Shown here: positions 52,562-61,262 of the stretch, piece by piece | How positions within the stretch are numbered: the first letter of the stretch is position 1 | How the letters are laid out: each line of letters starts with the position of its first letter | Assembly: GCA_900473045.1 (NCBI GenBank) | Contig: UCKS01000037.1 | Location: 1 to 64,000, forward strand | Direction: 5' to 3' | DNA length: 64,000 nucleotides | Source: Hyphomicrobiales bacterium | GTDB taxonomy: Bacteria > Pseudomonadota > Alphaproteobacteria > Rhizobiales > Rhizobiaceae | Program-made: the position numbers and the translations under genes | The notes under the pieces: generated by a model | Told to the model about the DNA's origin: nothing | Databases searched by the model: none | The model's input: the letters and a program-made list of their open reading frames with translations, nothing else

Positions 52562-53511
52562 GCCAGCGTCACAACCTTGGTCAGGTGCCGGGGAGAGACC
52601 GTGTCGATGCCTCTGGCTTGGGCTGCGCGCTCCCCAAGGATCTGCAGCGCCGGAAGCACGGCAAGACCGGCGAGCGAAAGACCGGCGTCAACTGCAAGCT
52701 CGATATCCCCCGGTCCGCCGAACCCGATGACCACCGCGCCCTTATCCCGCAACTCTTCGACAAGCTTGATTTCGGCTTCCTTCTGATCCGAGCTGTAGAG
52801 CATGATGGCGACTGTCTGACCGTCAACCAGGCTGATCGGGCCATGCCGGTATTCCAGCGGATGGAAGGCCTGCGTCATGATCTGGCTCATTTCCATCAGC
52901 TTAAGCGCCCCTTCCAAGGCGACCCCGAACAGCGGGCCACTGCCGAGGAACACGAAATGCGAGCGGTCCTCAATGATTATGGGCAGCTCAGCATCGAGCG
53001 CGTCAGCGAGCCGGCGGGCGGAGCCGACCAAAGATGCGGGAATCTCCTGCCCGATCATCTGCAAGCCCAGAAGGACCATGAGGCTGGCGGACACGGTCAT
53101 GACGATGCCTTCGTCCGGATGGGTCGCGGCAGCGATCAACCGGTCGCAGTTCTTGGCCAGCGCGCTCTCCGCTTCGACGGTAATCGCCGTCACGAACGCG
53201 CCGGCAGCCCGGCTGGCCTTGGCGGCCGCCACCGTTTCCGTCGTCTCGCCACTGCGGGAAAGGGCGACAATGTGGGTCTTGCGCCATTCCGGCCAGAAAA
53301 CTGATGGGCGATTTAGCCACTCGGCACCGGGTGCCGCGATGGCTCTGCGTCCGGCCATATTCGCATAGGCGGCAAGGGAGAGTGCGAGATTGTACGAGGT
53401 GCCGCAGCCGACGAAGACGAGCAGTTCCTCCCCGCTGGTCTTGGCGTTCGCGCCGATGGCTTTTTCCCAATACGGGAATTGTTCGAAAATAACCTTTTCG
53501 GTCGTGTTCAT
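52558..53511 (-). CDS. SIS-domain sugar isomerase/deaminase (AgaS/GlmS-like)
   Basis: A 317-residue protein built from two SIS domains. The first has 'VFVGCGTSYNLALSLAAYAN', 'HIVALSRSGETTETVAAAKA' (Ser-Gly-Glu-Thr binds the phosphate) and 'AESALAKNCD'; the second has 'FVFLGSGPLFGVALEGALKL' and 'FHPLEYRHGPISLVDGQ', with the Glu of 'LEYRHGP' seen in GlmS-type isomerases. Expected reaction: isomerisation and deamination of an amino-sugar or fructosamine phosphate. A GGAG ribosome binding site precedes ATG. Next to GatZ and a BadF-type kinase, galactosamine-6-phosphate is the favoured substrate. Confidence 0.85.
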   Translation of the reverse strand: MNTTEKVIFEQFPYWEKAIGANAKTSGEELLVFVGCGTSYNLALSLAAYANMAGRRAIAAPGAEWLNRPSVFWPEWRKTHIVALSRSGETTETVAAAKASRAAGAFVTAITVEAESALAKNCDRLIAAATHPDEGIVMTVSASLMVLLGLQMIGQEIPASLVGSARRLADALDAELPIIIEDRSHFVFLGSGPLFGVALEGALKLMEMSQIMTQAFHPLEYRHGPISLVDGQTVAIMLYSSDQKEAEIKLVEELRDKGAVVIGFGGPGDIELAVDAGLSLAGLAVLPALQILGERAAQARGIDTVSPRHLTKVVTLA

Positions 53512-53522
53512 AGGGTCTCCGA

Positions 53523-54380
53523 TTATTTGACCGAACCAGCCAGCAGGCCGCTGACGAGGTAACGGTTGAGAAAGATGACGACGAGGGCGGGAATGATGAT
53601 CGCGATCGAGCCGCTCGCCGTGATCAGGCCGTAGTCGATGAAATTCTTGGTCACGAATTCCGGGATCAGAACCGTCAGGGGCTTTGTTGCTTGCGGCGAG
53701 AAGATCAGCGGAACGAGATATTGGCCCCAGGCGCCAAGGAAGGTCAGGATCGCCGCGGCGGTCAGGCCAGGGCCGGCCAACGGCAGCACGATGTTGAAGA
53801 AGATATAGAGCCGGCCCGCGCCATCAAGCTGGGCTGCCTCCTCCAATGCAATGGGAAGCGCTTCAAAGACACTTTTCAGCAGCCACAACGATAGCGGCAG
53901 GAATGCCGAGACATAGATCAGTGCGACACCGACATAGGTATCAACGAGATGCAGCTTGATCATGATCTGATAGAGAGGGATCAGCACGGCATAGGCGGGG
54001 ATTGCCAGCGTTGCCACAACGATAATGAACAGCGCCTTGCGGCCGGGAAACTGAAGCCGTGTGAAGGCATAGGCCCCGAAGGCCGAGATCGCCACGCAGA
54101 GCAGTGTCGCCGCAACCGACGTCACCACACTGTTGATCAGTGCCGCGCGGAACTGCTTGAAGACTTCGACGCCGCCGATCCGGGCGATGTTGACGCCGAG
54201 CAACCGTGAATAGTGATCCAGCGTGAAGTGCTGCGGAAAGAAGTTGATCGGCCGGGTCGAAAAATCGGCGCTCGGCGTCACGGAGCTTGCAATCGTCCAA
54301 TAGATCGGTCCCAAGGACCAGACCAACAGGACGGCAATGCCGGTCCAAATCAGGATTTTATAGGACAAAGTGGTTTTCAT
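53523..54380 (-). CDS. ABC sugar permease (MalG-like)
   Basis: A 285-residue inner-membrane permease with six helices ('ILIWTGIAVLLVWSLGPIYW', 'ALFIIVVATLAIPAYAVLIP'). The EAA loop, which contacts the ATPase, is 'EALPIALEEAAQLDGAGRLY'. The N-terminal 'SSVTPSADFS' periplasmic segment is typical of MalG proteins. It begins at the last base of the other permease gene (TGATG overlap) and is followed after 11 bases by the SIS gene. Belongs to the carbohydrate uptake type 1 class. Confidence 0.9.
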   Translation of the reverse strand: MKTTLSYKILIWTGIAVLLVWSLGPIYWTIASSVTPSADFSTRPINFFPQHFTLDHYSRLLGVNIARIGGVEVFKQFRAALINSVVTSVAATLLCVAISAFGAYAFTRLQFPGRKALFIIVVATLAIPAYAVLIPLYQIMIKLHLVDTYVGVALIYVSAFLPLSLWLLKSVFEALPIALEEAAQLDGAGRLYIFFNIVLPLAGPGLTAAAILTFLGAWGQYLVPLIFSPQATKPLTVLIPEFVTKNFIDYGLITASGSIAIIIPALVVIFLNRYLVSGLLAGSVK

Positions 54381-55297
54381 CAGTCGAACCGTGTGTTGCG
54401 GTAAACGCGAAGGACATAGACAAGCGAGATCAGCAGAGACACGAGCGTGACCACCACCGAGAGCGCCATCCCATAGGAAAACCGGAGGTTCTGGAACGTC
54501 TCGAGATAGATCTGAACGAGCACCGGCCGCGTCTCGAGGCTCGCTCCGGCAAGCACCCAGGCTTCGTCGAAAAGGTTGAAAGCGTTGACGGTCGCATTCG
54601 TCATCGCAACGGCGATCGCGCTGCGAACAAGAGGTAAAGTGACCAGTCCGAACATCTGAACACGGGTGGCGCCATCAATGCGGGCGGCCTCATAGAGGTG
54701 CGCCGGAATGCCCTGCATGGCCGCAAGCACGATGACGATCGTCAGCGGCATCATACGCCAGACGTGCACCACGGTGACTGCGATAATCGCGCTGGTGCGG
54801 TCGTTGAACCAGACATGGTTCTCGAACGGCAGTCCCAGAGCCACGAGAATGCCGTTCAGCAACCCTGCGCCCGGCTGATAGATCCAAAGCCAGATGACCG
54901 AATTGACGACGCCGGGAAGAGCCCAGGGCAGGATGACTGCCGCCAGCACCCACTGACGCCCGGTCTTTATCTGGTTGATCAGGGCTGCCGCCAGAACACC
55001 GAGAATAATTTCCGCAAGAACGGCAAGGACGACATAGGTGAGCGTATTGCCCCAAGTCGTTGCAAGCTGTGCGTCGGACAGCATCCGGCTGTAATTCTCC
55101 AGACCGACAAACGGCGTGCCGACCTGCATGGGATTAACCCGGTGGAGACTGTCCCAGACGGTTCGCCCCATGGGATAGAACACCAGGGCCACCATCGTGA
55201 TCACGATCGGTGACACCAGCAGCAAGCCCAAGGTGGTGTCGGCGTTGAAGCCGACCCCACGCTTGTTTGCAACATTGCCGGAAGCAACCACGCTCAC
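54380..55297 (-). CDS. ABC sugar permease (MalF-like)
   Basis: A 305-residue permease with six to seven helices ('LGLLLVSPIVITMVALVFYP', 'YVVLAVLAEIILGVLAAALI'). The ATPase-contact EAA loop is 'GIPAHLYEAARIDGATRVQM'. It overlaps the binding-protein stop by ATGA and the MalG-like gene by one base, and with these forms the transmembrane channel. A short frame restart is not needed. Intact. Confidence 0.9.
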   Translation of the reverse strand: MSVVASGNVANKRGVGFNADTTLGLLLVSPIVITMVALVFYPMGRTVWDSLHRVNPMQVGTPFVGLENYSRMLSDAQLATTWGNTLTYVVLAVLAEIILGVLAAALINQIKTGRQWVLAAVILPWALPGVVNSVIWLWIYQPGAGLLNGILVALGLPFENHVWFNDRTSAIIAVTVVHVWRMMPLTIVIVLAAMQGIPAHLYEAARIDGATRVQMFGLVTLPLVRSAIAVAMTNATVNAFNLFDEAWVLAGASLETRPVLVQIYLETFQNLRFSYGMALSVVVTLVSLLISLVYVLRVYRNTRFD

Positions 55298-56550
55298 TGC
55301 GCCATCGCCTGCTTGGCGGCAGTGGCAATAGCCTCCATTGCCTGGTCTACGGTCATCTGGCCCTTGGCGGCGCTGTTGATCGCGGTGTTGACGCCGCTTG
55401 AGAACTGCGGATACCAGGGTGGAGTGCCCTGAGGGAACAGCGCTTCGACAGTCTTCGACTGCGCAACAAGCGCATCGCCGCTGTTTAGCTTTCCGGCTTC
55501 ATTAAGTTCGGACAGGGCAGACGTCCGTGTCGGCAAGAACCCGTTGACCGCGTTCTTCTTCTGAAACTCCCTGCTCGTGAACCATTTGACAAAAGCGACC
55601 GCCGCCTCCTTGTTTTCCGACACGTTCGGAATGGCCAAAGCTTCCGGAAGGCCGAAGCTGCGGGTTTCACCGCTTTCTGTCGGCACCAGGATCGCTTCAA
55701 CCTGGCCTGCGACCTTCGACTGCTTAGGGTCGTTCATCTGGCCAAGACGGCCGGGTTCGCCTGAAATCATGATGCTGGTGAGGCCTTGGGAGAACATGCT
55801 CTCGTTGATCTGGCTATCCTTCAGCCCGGTCGAAGCGGGATCGACGAGCCCGTCCTTTAGAAGCATCAGTTCGAAGGCCAGCGCCTTGTAGCCAGCCGAG
55901 TCTGGCTGCAGGAACAGAGGATTGAAATCCTTGTCGAAGAGCTCGCCGCCAAACGCCTTGGTCAGCAGGTACCAGCTTGTGGAAGCGCCTTCCGTCGCCG
56001 AAACCGGCAGGCCGATCGGATATTCGGTGACACCTTTTTCCTTGATCGCCTTGGCTGCGGCCACCAGATCGTTCAACGTCTTTGGCATGTTTGCAACACC
56101 AGCATCGGCAAAATGCTTCTTGTTGACGAGCATGACGCGGAAGTCGTTGGTGTAGGGGATACCAAGCAGCTTGCCATCGACGGTGAAGATCTTGGCAACA
56201 CCGATATCTTCGAGTGTGTCGGCATCGATGACGTCGTTCAGCGGCATATACCAGCCGGCGGCACTGAACTGCCCGGTCCATGACCAGTCGAACTCGGTCA
56301 CATCAGCCGGGGCGGTTCCGGCAACCAGAGCCGTGACCAGTTTGGGCCGGATATCGTCCCAGGACAGCGTCTGCAGATCGACATGAATGCCGGTCTCGGC
56401 CTCGAAATCCTCCGCGATATTTGGCCCTTGCGGCGAGGGCATGAGGACCGTGATTGATTGGCCCGCGAGCGGTTTTGCGTCTTGACCAAACGCCGGCATG
56501 GCGATGACCAGTGCCGCTGAAGCAAGTAGAGGCAAGATGAATTTATGCAT
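55294..56550 (-). CDS. ABC sugar extracellular binding protein (MalE/UgpB-like)
   Basis: A 418-residue class I sugar-binding protein. The signal peptide (about 1-23) ends 'MPAFGQ'. Family motifs are 'FEAETGIHVDLQTLSWDDIR', 'VTEFDWSWTGQFSAAGWYMP', 'IPYTNDFRVMLVNKKHF' and 'AVAFVKWFTSREFQKKNAVN'. ATG 56550 is chosen because it starts the signal peptide; the longer frame to 56862 has no such feature. It begins 31 bases after the kinase gene. The ligand is presumably an oligosaccharide with galactosamine or alpha-galactosyl units, by context. Confidence 0.85.
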   Translation of the reverse strand: MHKFILPLLASAALVIAMPAFGQDAKPLAGQSITVLMPSPQGPNIAEDFEAETGIHVDLQTLSWDDIRPKLVTALVAGTAPADVTEFDWSWTGQFSAAGWYMPLNDVIDADTLEDIGVAKIFTVDGKLLGIPYTNDFRVMLVNKKHFADAGVANMPKTLNDLVAAAKAIKEKGVTEYPIGLPVSATEGASTSWYLLTKAFGGELFDKDFNPLFLQPDSAGYKALAFELMLLKDGLVDPASTGLKDSQINESMFSQGLTSIMISGEPGRLGQMNDPKQSKVAGQVEAILVPTESGETRSFGLPEALAIPNVSENKEAAVAFVKWFTSREFQKKNAVNGFLPTRTSALSELNEAGKLNSGDALVAQSKTVEALFPQGTPPWYPQFSSGVNTAINSAAKGQMTVDQAMEAIATAAKQAMAQ

Positions 56551-56581
56551 GTTCCCATCCTTATTTGTTCTTGAGCTCAAT

Positions 56582-57541
56582 TCACTTGGATGCGCGGTCA
56601 CAACCTTTTGCCGTGGCCGCGATTTGCCCGAACCAGCCTTCTTCCAAGGGCCAGTCGAGACGTTGGGCGGCCACAAGGAGCGCGCCGCCGATGGGGGGAA
56701 GTTTCGGCTGCACTGGGGGGCTGCCGATGTGACGTTCGAGCGCGTCGAGGAGGAAATGGCTTGAAAACGTGCCGCCAGCATACGTCCAGCGGGCATCCGG
56801 ACCGCAATGCCCGGCAACGGCGCGACAATGTTTGGCGAGTTCGTCCGCAGCCCTTTCGACAAGCCCGGCGGCGCCCTCGTCGCCCTTCATCGCAACCTGA
56901 TCGACAAGTCTCGAAAGCGCTGCGATTTCGGCGCGCGGATTGGTGAGCGTGCTGACCCATGCACCCAGTCCGTTCATCGGAGCGGCATGGTCGATACACA
57001 AATGATCGAGCAGGGCTGCTGCAAGCGCGGTCGGTGGCGCGCGCCCGTCCAGGCTTTGACTGACGAGGCTAAGCGCCTGCCGTCCAATCCAGTGACTGCT
57101 TCCCTCGTCGCCGATCACATCGCCCCAGCCGCCGCTTCTTGCAGACGCACCTTGGTCGTTGCGCGCCCAGGACATGGAGCCTGTGCCGGAAAGGACGAGG
57201 ATGCCCGGCCGGCCGGCAAAGGCTCCCAGATGCGCTGCATCGACATCGTTGAGAACCTGCCGGGGAATGCCCGGAAAAGCCTGATCGATCGCGTCGCGCT
57301 GCAGAGCGGAGAGATGCGAAACCTCACCATAGGCGGGCAGCGCGGCAGCAACGGCCGACAGCCGCGCTTCATGGCGGAAGGGCTCCAGGTGCCGCTCCAG
57401 TTCCTGCCTCCAATTCGGGTCATCCATGGGATTGACCCCACCCCCGATCGATGTCCTCAGGATGCGACCACTGTGGTCGGCAAGCGCGACCAGTACCTTG
57501 CTTCCACCACCGTCGATACCGAGGATCAGCTCGCCGCTCAC
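56582..57541 (-). CDS. BadF/BadG-type sugar kinase (N-acetylhexosamine kinase-like)
   Basis: A 319-residue ATP-dependent kinase of the actin/Hsp70-like fold. The phosphate-1 loop is 'LILGIDGGGSKVLVALADHS', then 'GILVLSGTGSMSWARN' and 'GGWGDVIGDEGSSHWIGRQA', the mark of N-acetylglucosamine kinase-like members. It begins at GTG 57541 overlapping the DeoR stop (GTGA). It likely phosphorylates the imported amino sugar before the SIS protein acts. No sugar-6-phosphate deacetylase was found in the window, so the natural substrate may be unacetylated or the deacetylase lies elsewhere. Confidence 0.8.
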   Translation of the reverse strand: MSGELILGIDGGGSKVLVALADHSGRILRTSIGGGVNPMDDPNWRQELERHLEPFRHEARLSAVAAALPAYGEVSHLSALQRDAIDQAFPGIPRQVLNDVDAAHLGAFAGRPGILVLSGTGSMSWARNDQGASARSGGWGDVIGDEGSSHWIGRQALSLVSQSLDGRAPPTALAAALLDHLCIDHAAPMNGLGAWVSTLTNPRAEIAALSRLVDQVAMKGDEGAAGLVERAADELAKHCRAVAGHCGPDARWTYAGGTFSSHFLLDALERHIGSPPVQPKLPPIGGALLVAAQRLDWPLEEGWFGQIAATAKGCDRASK

Positions 57542-58332
57542 TCCTTGCCCCCCAGATCCGCAATCGTCGTATCGACGCCGAATTTGTCGAGTTCGTCGTG
57601 CCAATGCGGCGTCAACCCGGAATCGGTAATGACCTTCGCGGCATTGAGCGGCGCGACCTTGTAGGTTGCCATCGTCCCGAATTTCGAGGAATCGGCGAGC
57701 ACGAAACGGTTGGCCGATCGCGCAAGCATGCAACGGTTGAGACTGGCCTCCGCGCTGTCCACACTATAGATCGCGCCGTCCGGGCTGATTGCACTTGCAC
57801 CGAGGAAGAGTTGGTCAAACCATATCGTTTCCAGCATCGCCTCAGCCTGCGGTCCGACGAGCGAGGCATTCTCGCTGCGCAGCTGACCGCCAAGGACCAC
57901 CACCTCCAGATTGGGAATATTGAGGAACTCCTGTGCGACCGTCAGACCGTTGGTGAAGATGCGAAGCGCCAAGGGATTGATGCGAATAAGGCGCGCGAGC
58001 TGCAGGACCGTCGTTCCTGCGTCGAGAAAGATGGCCGTTCGCGGATGAAGCAGGTCGTAGGCGGCGGTCGCGATGGCACGTTTAGCCGACAGATGCCGCT
58101 TTTCCCGCTCCTGAAATGCTACTTCCACCGAGGATCCTTCGGCGATCCGCGCCCCGCCATGCACCCGGTCGATCGCGCCTTCCTGCTCAAGGATCTGCAA
58201 GTCTCTGCGGACGGTTGCAAGCGACGCGCCGATCGCATCAGCCAGCGCCTGGATGGTCGAAAAACCGTTCGCATAGAGATGGCTTCGGATGGCATCGCGG
58301 CGATCGACTTTCACTTCCACCACCTGACTCAT
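57538..58332 (-). CDS. DeoR/GlpR-family transcriptional regulator
   Basis: A 264-residue regulator. The N-terminal winged helix is 'RRDAIRSHLYANGFSTIQAL', 'ADAIGASLATVRRDLQILEQ', with 'HGGARI' directly after, typical of DeoR. The DeoR sensor domain ('AIFLDAGTTVLQLARLI', 'IFTNGLTVAQEF', 'VVVLGGQLRSENASLVG', 'LFLGASAIS', 'VLADSSKFG') follows and binds sugar phosphates. It is the first gene of the long operon, so it should regulate its own transcript. Candidate operator elements lie just upstream (58385-58421). Confidence 0.9.
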   Translation of the reverse strand: MSQVVEVKVDRRDAIRSHLYANGFSTIQALADAIGASLATVRRDLQILEQEGAIDRVHGGARIAEGSSVEVAFQEREKRHLSAKRAIATAAYDLLHPRTAIFLDAGTTVLQLARLIRINPLALRIFTNGLTVAQEFLNIPNLEVVVLGGQLRSENASLVGPQAEAMLETIWFDQLFLGASAISPDGAIYSVDSAEASLNRCMLARSANRFVLADSSKFGTMATYKVAPLNAAKVITDSGLTPHWHDELDKFGVDTTIADLGGKE

Positions 58333-58384
58333 TCAATGCTTCTCCCGCAGAGCGCATCACAACTTCCGTCATATTTCCATCCAA

Positions 58385-58421
58385 TGTGATCAATGTCAAT
58401 CACAATTATGACGTATTATGA
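58385..58421. promoter_or_regulatory. Candidate operator of the DeoR-led operon
   Basis: An inverted repeat TGTGAT-N8-ATCACA (58385-58404) is followed by two direct TTATGA repeats ten bases apart (58406-58411 and 58416-58421). They lie 50-90 bases before the DeoR start. The regulator has not been shown to bind these. Confidence 0.4.
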
Positions 58422-58459
58422 TTTTCCGAAATGAAATTTTTGAATGTGTAAAAACACGA

Positions 58460-58489
58460 AAGGCGCGCCATGCGATGATGGCGTGCCTT
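58460..58489 (-). terminator. Rho-independent terminator of the GH4 gene
   Basis: On the minus strand AAGGCACGCCAT and ATGGCGCGCCTT form a 12-base stem (one G-T pair) around CATCGC, followed by TTTCGTGTTTTT. It lies 24 bases after the GH4 stop, showing that the glycosidase is a separate transcription unit from the DeoR operon. Confidence 0.7.
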
Positions 58490-58512
58490 CTTGAGGACGT
58501 TGGGATGTTGGT

Positions 58513-59829
58513 TCAGTGATATTTGGGCAGAAGGTCACCATGCCGCTCGATCAGGTCATCCACCAGCTTCCAGATCTGGTCGGGCGACAGTTCGGCGGAG
58601 GTATGCGGGTCTAGCAGTGCGGCCTGGTAGATACGATCACGGCTCTTCGTCAAAGCCGCCTCGACAGTAAGCTGCTGCACCGAGATGCTCAGATTCATGA
58701 CGGCGGATAATTGAGACGGTATGCGTCCGATCCGGATTGGCTGGATCCCGTTTCTATCGACATGGCACGGCACTTCGACGATGCACGCGTCAGGAAGGTT
58801 CTTGATCAATCCATTGTTCGGCACATTGCCGTAGATCAAGGCCGGGTTACCGGTCACGGCGGCGTGAATGATGCCGGCGGCATATTCGTTGCTGCGGCAG
58901 ACCTCGATCGGCTTGTCGCCTTCCAGGTCCTTGCGCAGGGCATGCCATTCGGTGATCTGCTCCTCGCAGCGGCGGATATATTCATCCAGCGGGATGTTGA
59001 GCTGCTCGATGAGGTCCCCCCGTCCTTCCTTGATGTACCAAGACGTATATTCGGAAAAATGCTCGCTCGATTCCGTCACGAAGTGGCCGAGCCTCTTCAG
59101 GACATCAAACCGCACCCGATCGTCCTTGGGAACGCGGCCTTCGGCGGCCAAGGCTTTCAGCCGGGGGTAAAGATCCTCGCGACGGCCGTCATGGTGCAGC
59201 TTTTCGTATTTCAGGAAAAACGCGACATGATTGATACCGACGGACACGTAGTTCACGTCGGCAACGTCCTCGCCGAGGCATTTGGCGAGATGAGCGGCGG
59301 TGTGCTGCACGCTGTGGCAAAGGCCGACCGTGCGGATTTCAGGGGCAAGTTCCTTGATCGCCCAGCAATTGATGGCCATCGGGTTCACATATTGCATCAG
59401 AAGCGCTTGCGGGCACACCTCCTGCATGTCATGGCAGATCGACTCCAGAACCGGGATCGTTCGCAGCCCGCGAAAAATGCCACCGATCCCGAGCGTATCG
59501 GCGATCGTTTGTCGCAGACCATATTGTTTCGGAATCTCGAAATCGGTCACGGTGGCCGGTTTATAGCCGCCAACCTGCATCATCAGGATCACGAAGTCGG
59601 AGCCCCGCAATGCCTCGCGCCGGTCCAGCGTGGCTTCGACCCTTACCCCTGAAAGACGGAGCGTTTCGCAAATCCGCCGCGCGACGATCTTTGAGGTTTT
59701 CAGGCGTTCGGGATCGATATCGAACAGGCTGATGACATAATCACCGCCCGCTTGGACCGACAGGACATCCCCCAGAATATTCTGAGCAAAAACGGTGCTT
59801 CCGGCACCCACCAGGCAAATTTTCGGCAT
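58513..59829 (-). CDS. melA: Family 4 glycoside hydrolase (alpha-galactosidase MelA-like)
   Basis: A 438-residue NAD+ and Mn2+-dependent family GH4 enzyme, which cleaves by oxidation-elimination rather than simple hydrolysis. The Rossmann start is 'KICLVGAGSTVFAQNILGDV'; later 'LLMQYVNPMAINCWAI', 'TVGLCHSVQHT' (Cys and His metal ligands) and 'VNYVSVGINHVAFFLKYE' (Asn/His) follow the GH4 alpha-galactosidase pattern. The ATG at 59829 has GGAG six bases ahead; a codon 12 bases upstream is the alternative. It lacks a signal peptide, so it acts on imported alpha-galactosides. The divergent AraC gene should control it. Confidence 0.85.
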   Translation of the reverse strand: MPKICLVGAGSTVFAQNILGDVLSVQAGGDYVISLFDIDPERLKTSKIVARRICETLRLSGVRVEATLDRREALRGSDFVILMMQVGGYKPATVTDFEIPKQYGLRQTIADTLGIGGIFRGLRTIPVLESICHDMQEVCPQALLMQYVNPMAINCWAIKELAPEIRTVGLCHSVQHTAAHLAKCLGEDVADVNYVSVGINHVAFFLKYEKLHHDGRREDLYPRLKALAAEGRVPKDDRVRFDVLKRLGHFVTESSEHFSEYTSWYIKEGRGDLIEQLNIPLDEYIRRCEEQITEWHALRKDLEGDKPIEVCRSNEYAAGIIHAAVTGNPALIYGNVPNNGLIKNLPDACIVEVPCHVDRNGIQPIRIGRIPSQLSAVMNLSISVQQLTVEAALTKSRDRIYQAALLDPHTSAELSPDQIWKLVDDLIERHGDLLPKYH

Positions 59830-59919
59830 TGCAATCTCCAAACAAGTGGTGATTGAATCATGCTCCTTTCTAATCAGAGTTTCCTCCTGATATTAGACTA
59901 TTATTTCCGGGATTCGAGC

Positions 59920-60789
59920 ATGACAACGACAGATGACGAGCGTCACGAATGGATCGGGGCCAAAGGCGAATTCCTGATTGAACGTCATACGGCGGATACG
60001 ATGACGTCAGCGCACTGGCACGATCACATCGAAATAAACCTGCTGCTGGAAGGCACTATGACCTATCTTTTCAATGGCAGGCAGGAACAGGTCGATGCCG
60101 GGCGTTTGATTGTATTCTGGGCAGCCATTCCCCATCAAACTATCGCGGTCAGCGACAATGCTCCACTTGTCTGCATTTATCTTCCCCTTACCGACTTTCT
60201 TTCCTTGCCAATCGACCGGGACGCAAGACAGTCGATTATGCAGGGACGATTTCTGGTTGAAAGAAATCTGGAAACGACGGATTTTATGTCTTTACCGCGA
60301 TGGGAGACCGAATGGCGGTCGGGGAGTGATACGCGGCGAAGATTGGTCGCAGAGGAAGTACGACTGCGGATGCGCCGTCTCATCTTGGACCAGGTCGAGA
60401 TTGAGAGCGTCGAGCCAACAGCCTCCCCGGCTTCGCTGGCAAGCCATGCCGTCCGTCATGTCGAACAGCTGATCGACCTTATCAATGCCCGCTATGCAGA
60501 CCCGATCAGCGTTCCCGATCTCGCCGATCTCGCGAATATGCACCCAACCACCGCCAATAAAGCCTTCCGCACCCTTTTGGGAATGTCGGTGAATGAGTAT
60601 TTGACACGCTACCGGATCACCAGAGCGATGCAGCGCCTGACGGATACAGATGACCCTATTTTACAAATCGGTTTCGACTGCGGTTTTGGTTCCAGCAGCC
60701 GGTTTTACGAGATTTTCAAAGAACGAACAGGCACCACACCACGTCGTTTTCGAGAATCCGTGACATCCACTCACACCCCCTCGCCTTGA
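59920..60789 (+). CDS. AraC-family regulator (MelR-like)
   Basis: A 289-residue regulator. The N-terminal cupin-type sugar-binding domain has 'AHWHDHIEINLLLEGTMTYL' (His pair) and 'GRLIVFWAAIPHQTI'. The C-terminal domain has two helix-turn-helices: 'ISVPDLADLANMHPTTANKA' with 'FRTLLGMSVNEYLTRYRI', and 'DPILQIGFDCGFGSSSRFYE' with 'IFKERTGTTPRRFRE'. This matches the MelR type that activates melibiose genes. It is divergently transcribed from the GH4 gene over a 90-base gap. The longer frame from 59860 lacks a start signal. Confidence 0.85.
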   Translation: MTTTDDERHEWIGAKGEFLIERHTADTMTSAHWHDHIEINLLLEGTMTYLFNGRQEQVDAGRLIVFWAAIPHQTIAVSDNAPLVCIYLPLTDFLSLPIDRDARQSIMQGRFLVERNLETTDFMSLPRWETEWRSGSDTRRRLVAEEVRLRMRRLILDQVEIESVEPTASPASLASHAVRHVEQLIDLINARYADPISVPDLADLANMHPTTANKAFRTLLGMSVNEYLTRYRITRAMQRLTDTDDPILQIGFDCGFGSSSRFYEIFKERTGTTPRRFRESVTSTHTPSP

Positions 60790-61262
60790 ACGGATACGAA
60801 CTCAAGCCACTCCAAAAATCGCTCGGGTGGGACTATAAAGCGCATTTTCTCTGCGCTGCGAGCGACGGCGCAGAGGATAACGGGAAAAAGCGCGGCCGGC
60901 TCCAATGCGGGGAGCGCGCCCCTTTGCGCTCAGAGATGAGCGTTTCATCGTCGGCCGCAAAAGCGACAAACAAAGAAAGCGTTGGGTGGATCCGATGCTC
61001 GCAGCGGCCGCAACGTATGAACCGACAGGTACCGCTATGTTCGATCTACCGCCAGCGGAGAGTTGGCTCAGTTTGGCGTGCTCGAACCACTGCGATGTCT
61101 CAACCCCGCAGCTGTGATCCGTCCACAGCGGTTACCGAAAGTGTGGTCTATTTAGACTTCCAGTACTCCAGCTTCCAAAATTGCAGTCGAACGCCTGATG
61201 GCTTCTGCGTCGAGGTGCGCTAGAATGCCGTGGCTTTTGCACTCAACACAACAAGAATTGTG
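60790..61262. other. Region without a recognisable gene
   Basis: A plus-strand frame at 60905-61117 ('DERFIVGRKSDKQRKRWVDP...') is protein-like but unassigned; it may be a remnant of an insertion sequence or other gene. The rest shows nothing. Confidence 0.35.

Noticed and set aside
56807-57664. 285-codon plus-strand frame across the kinase and DeoR genes
   Set aside because: Antisense shadow; both minus-strand genes have clear domains and overlapping starts.
58711-59652. 313-codon frame antisense to the GH4 gene
   Set aside because: Shadow of a strongly conserved GH4 coding sequence; no family pattern.
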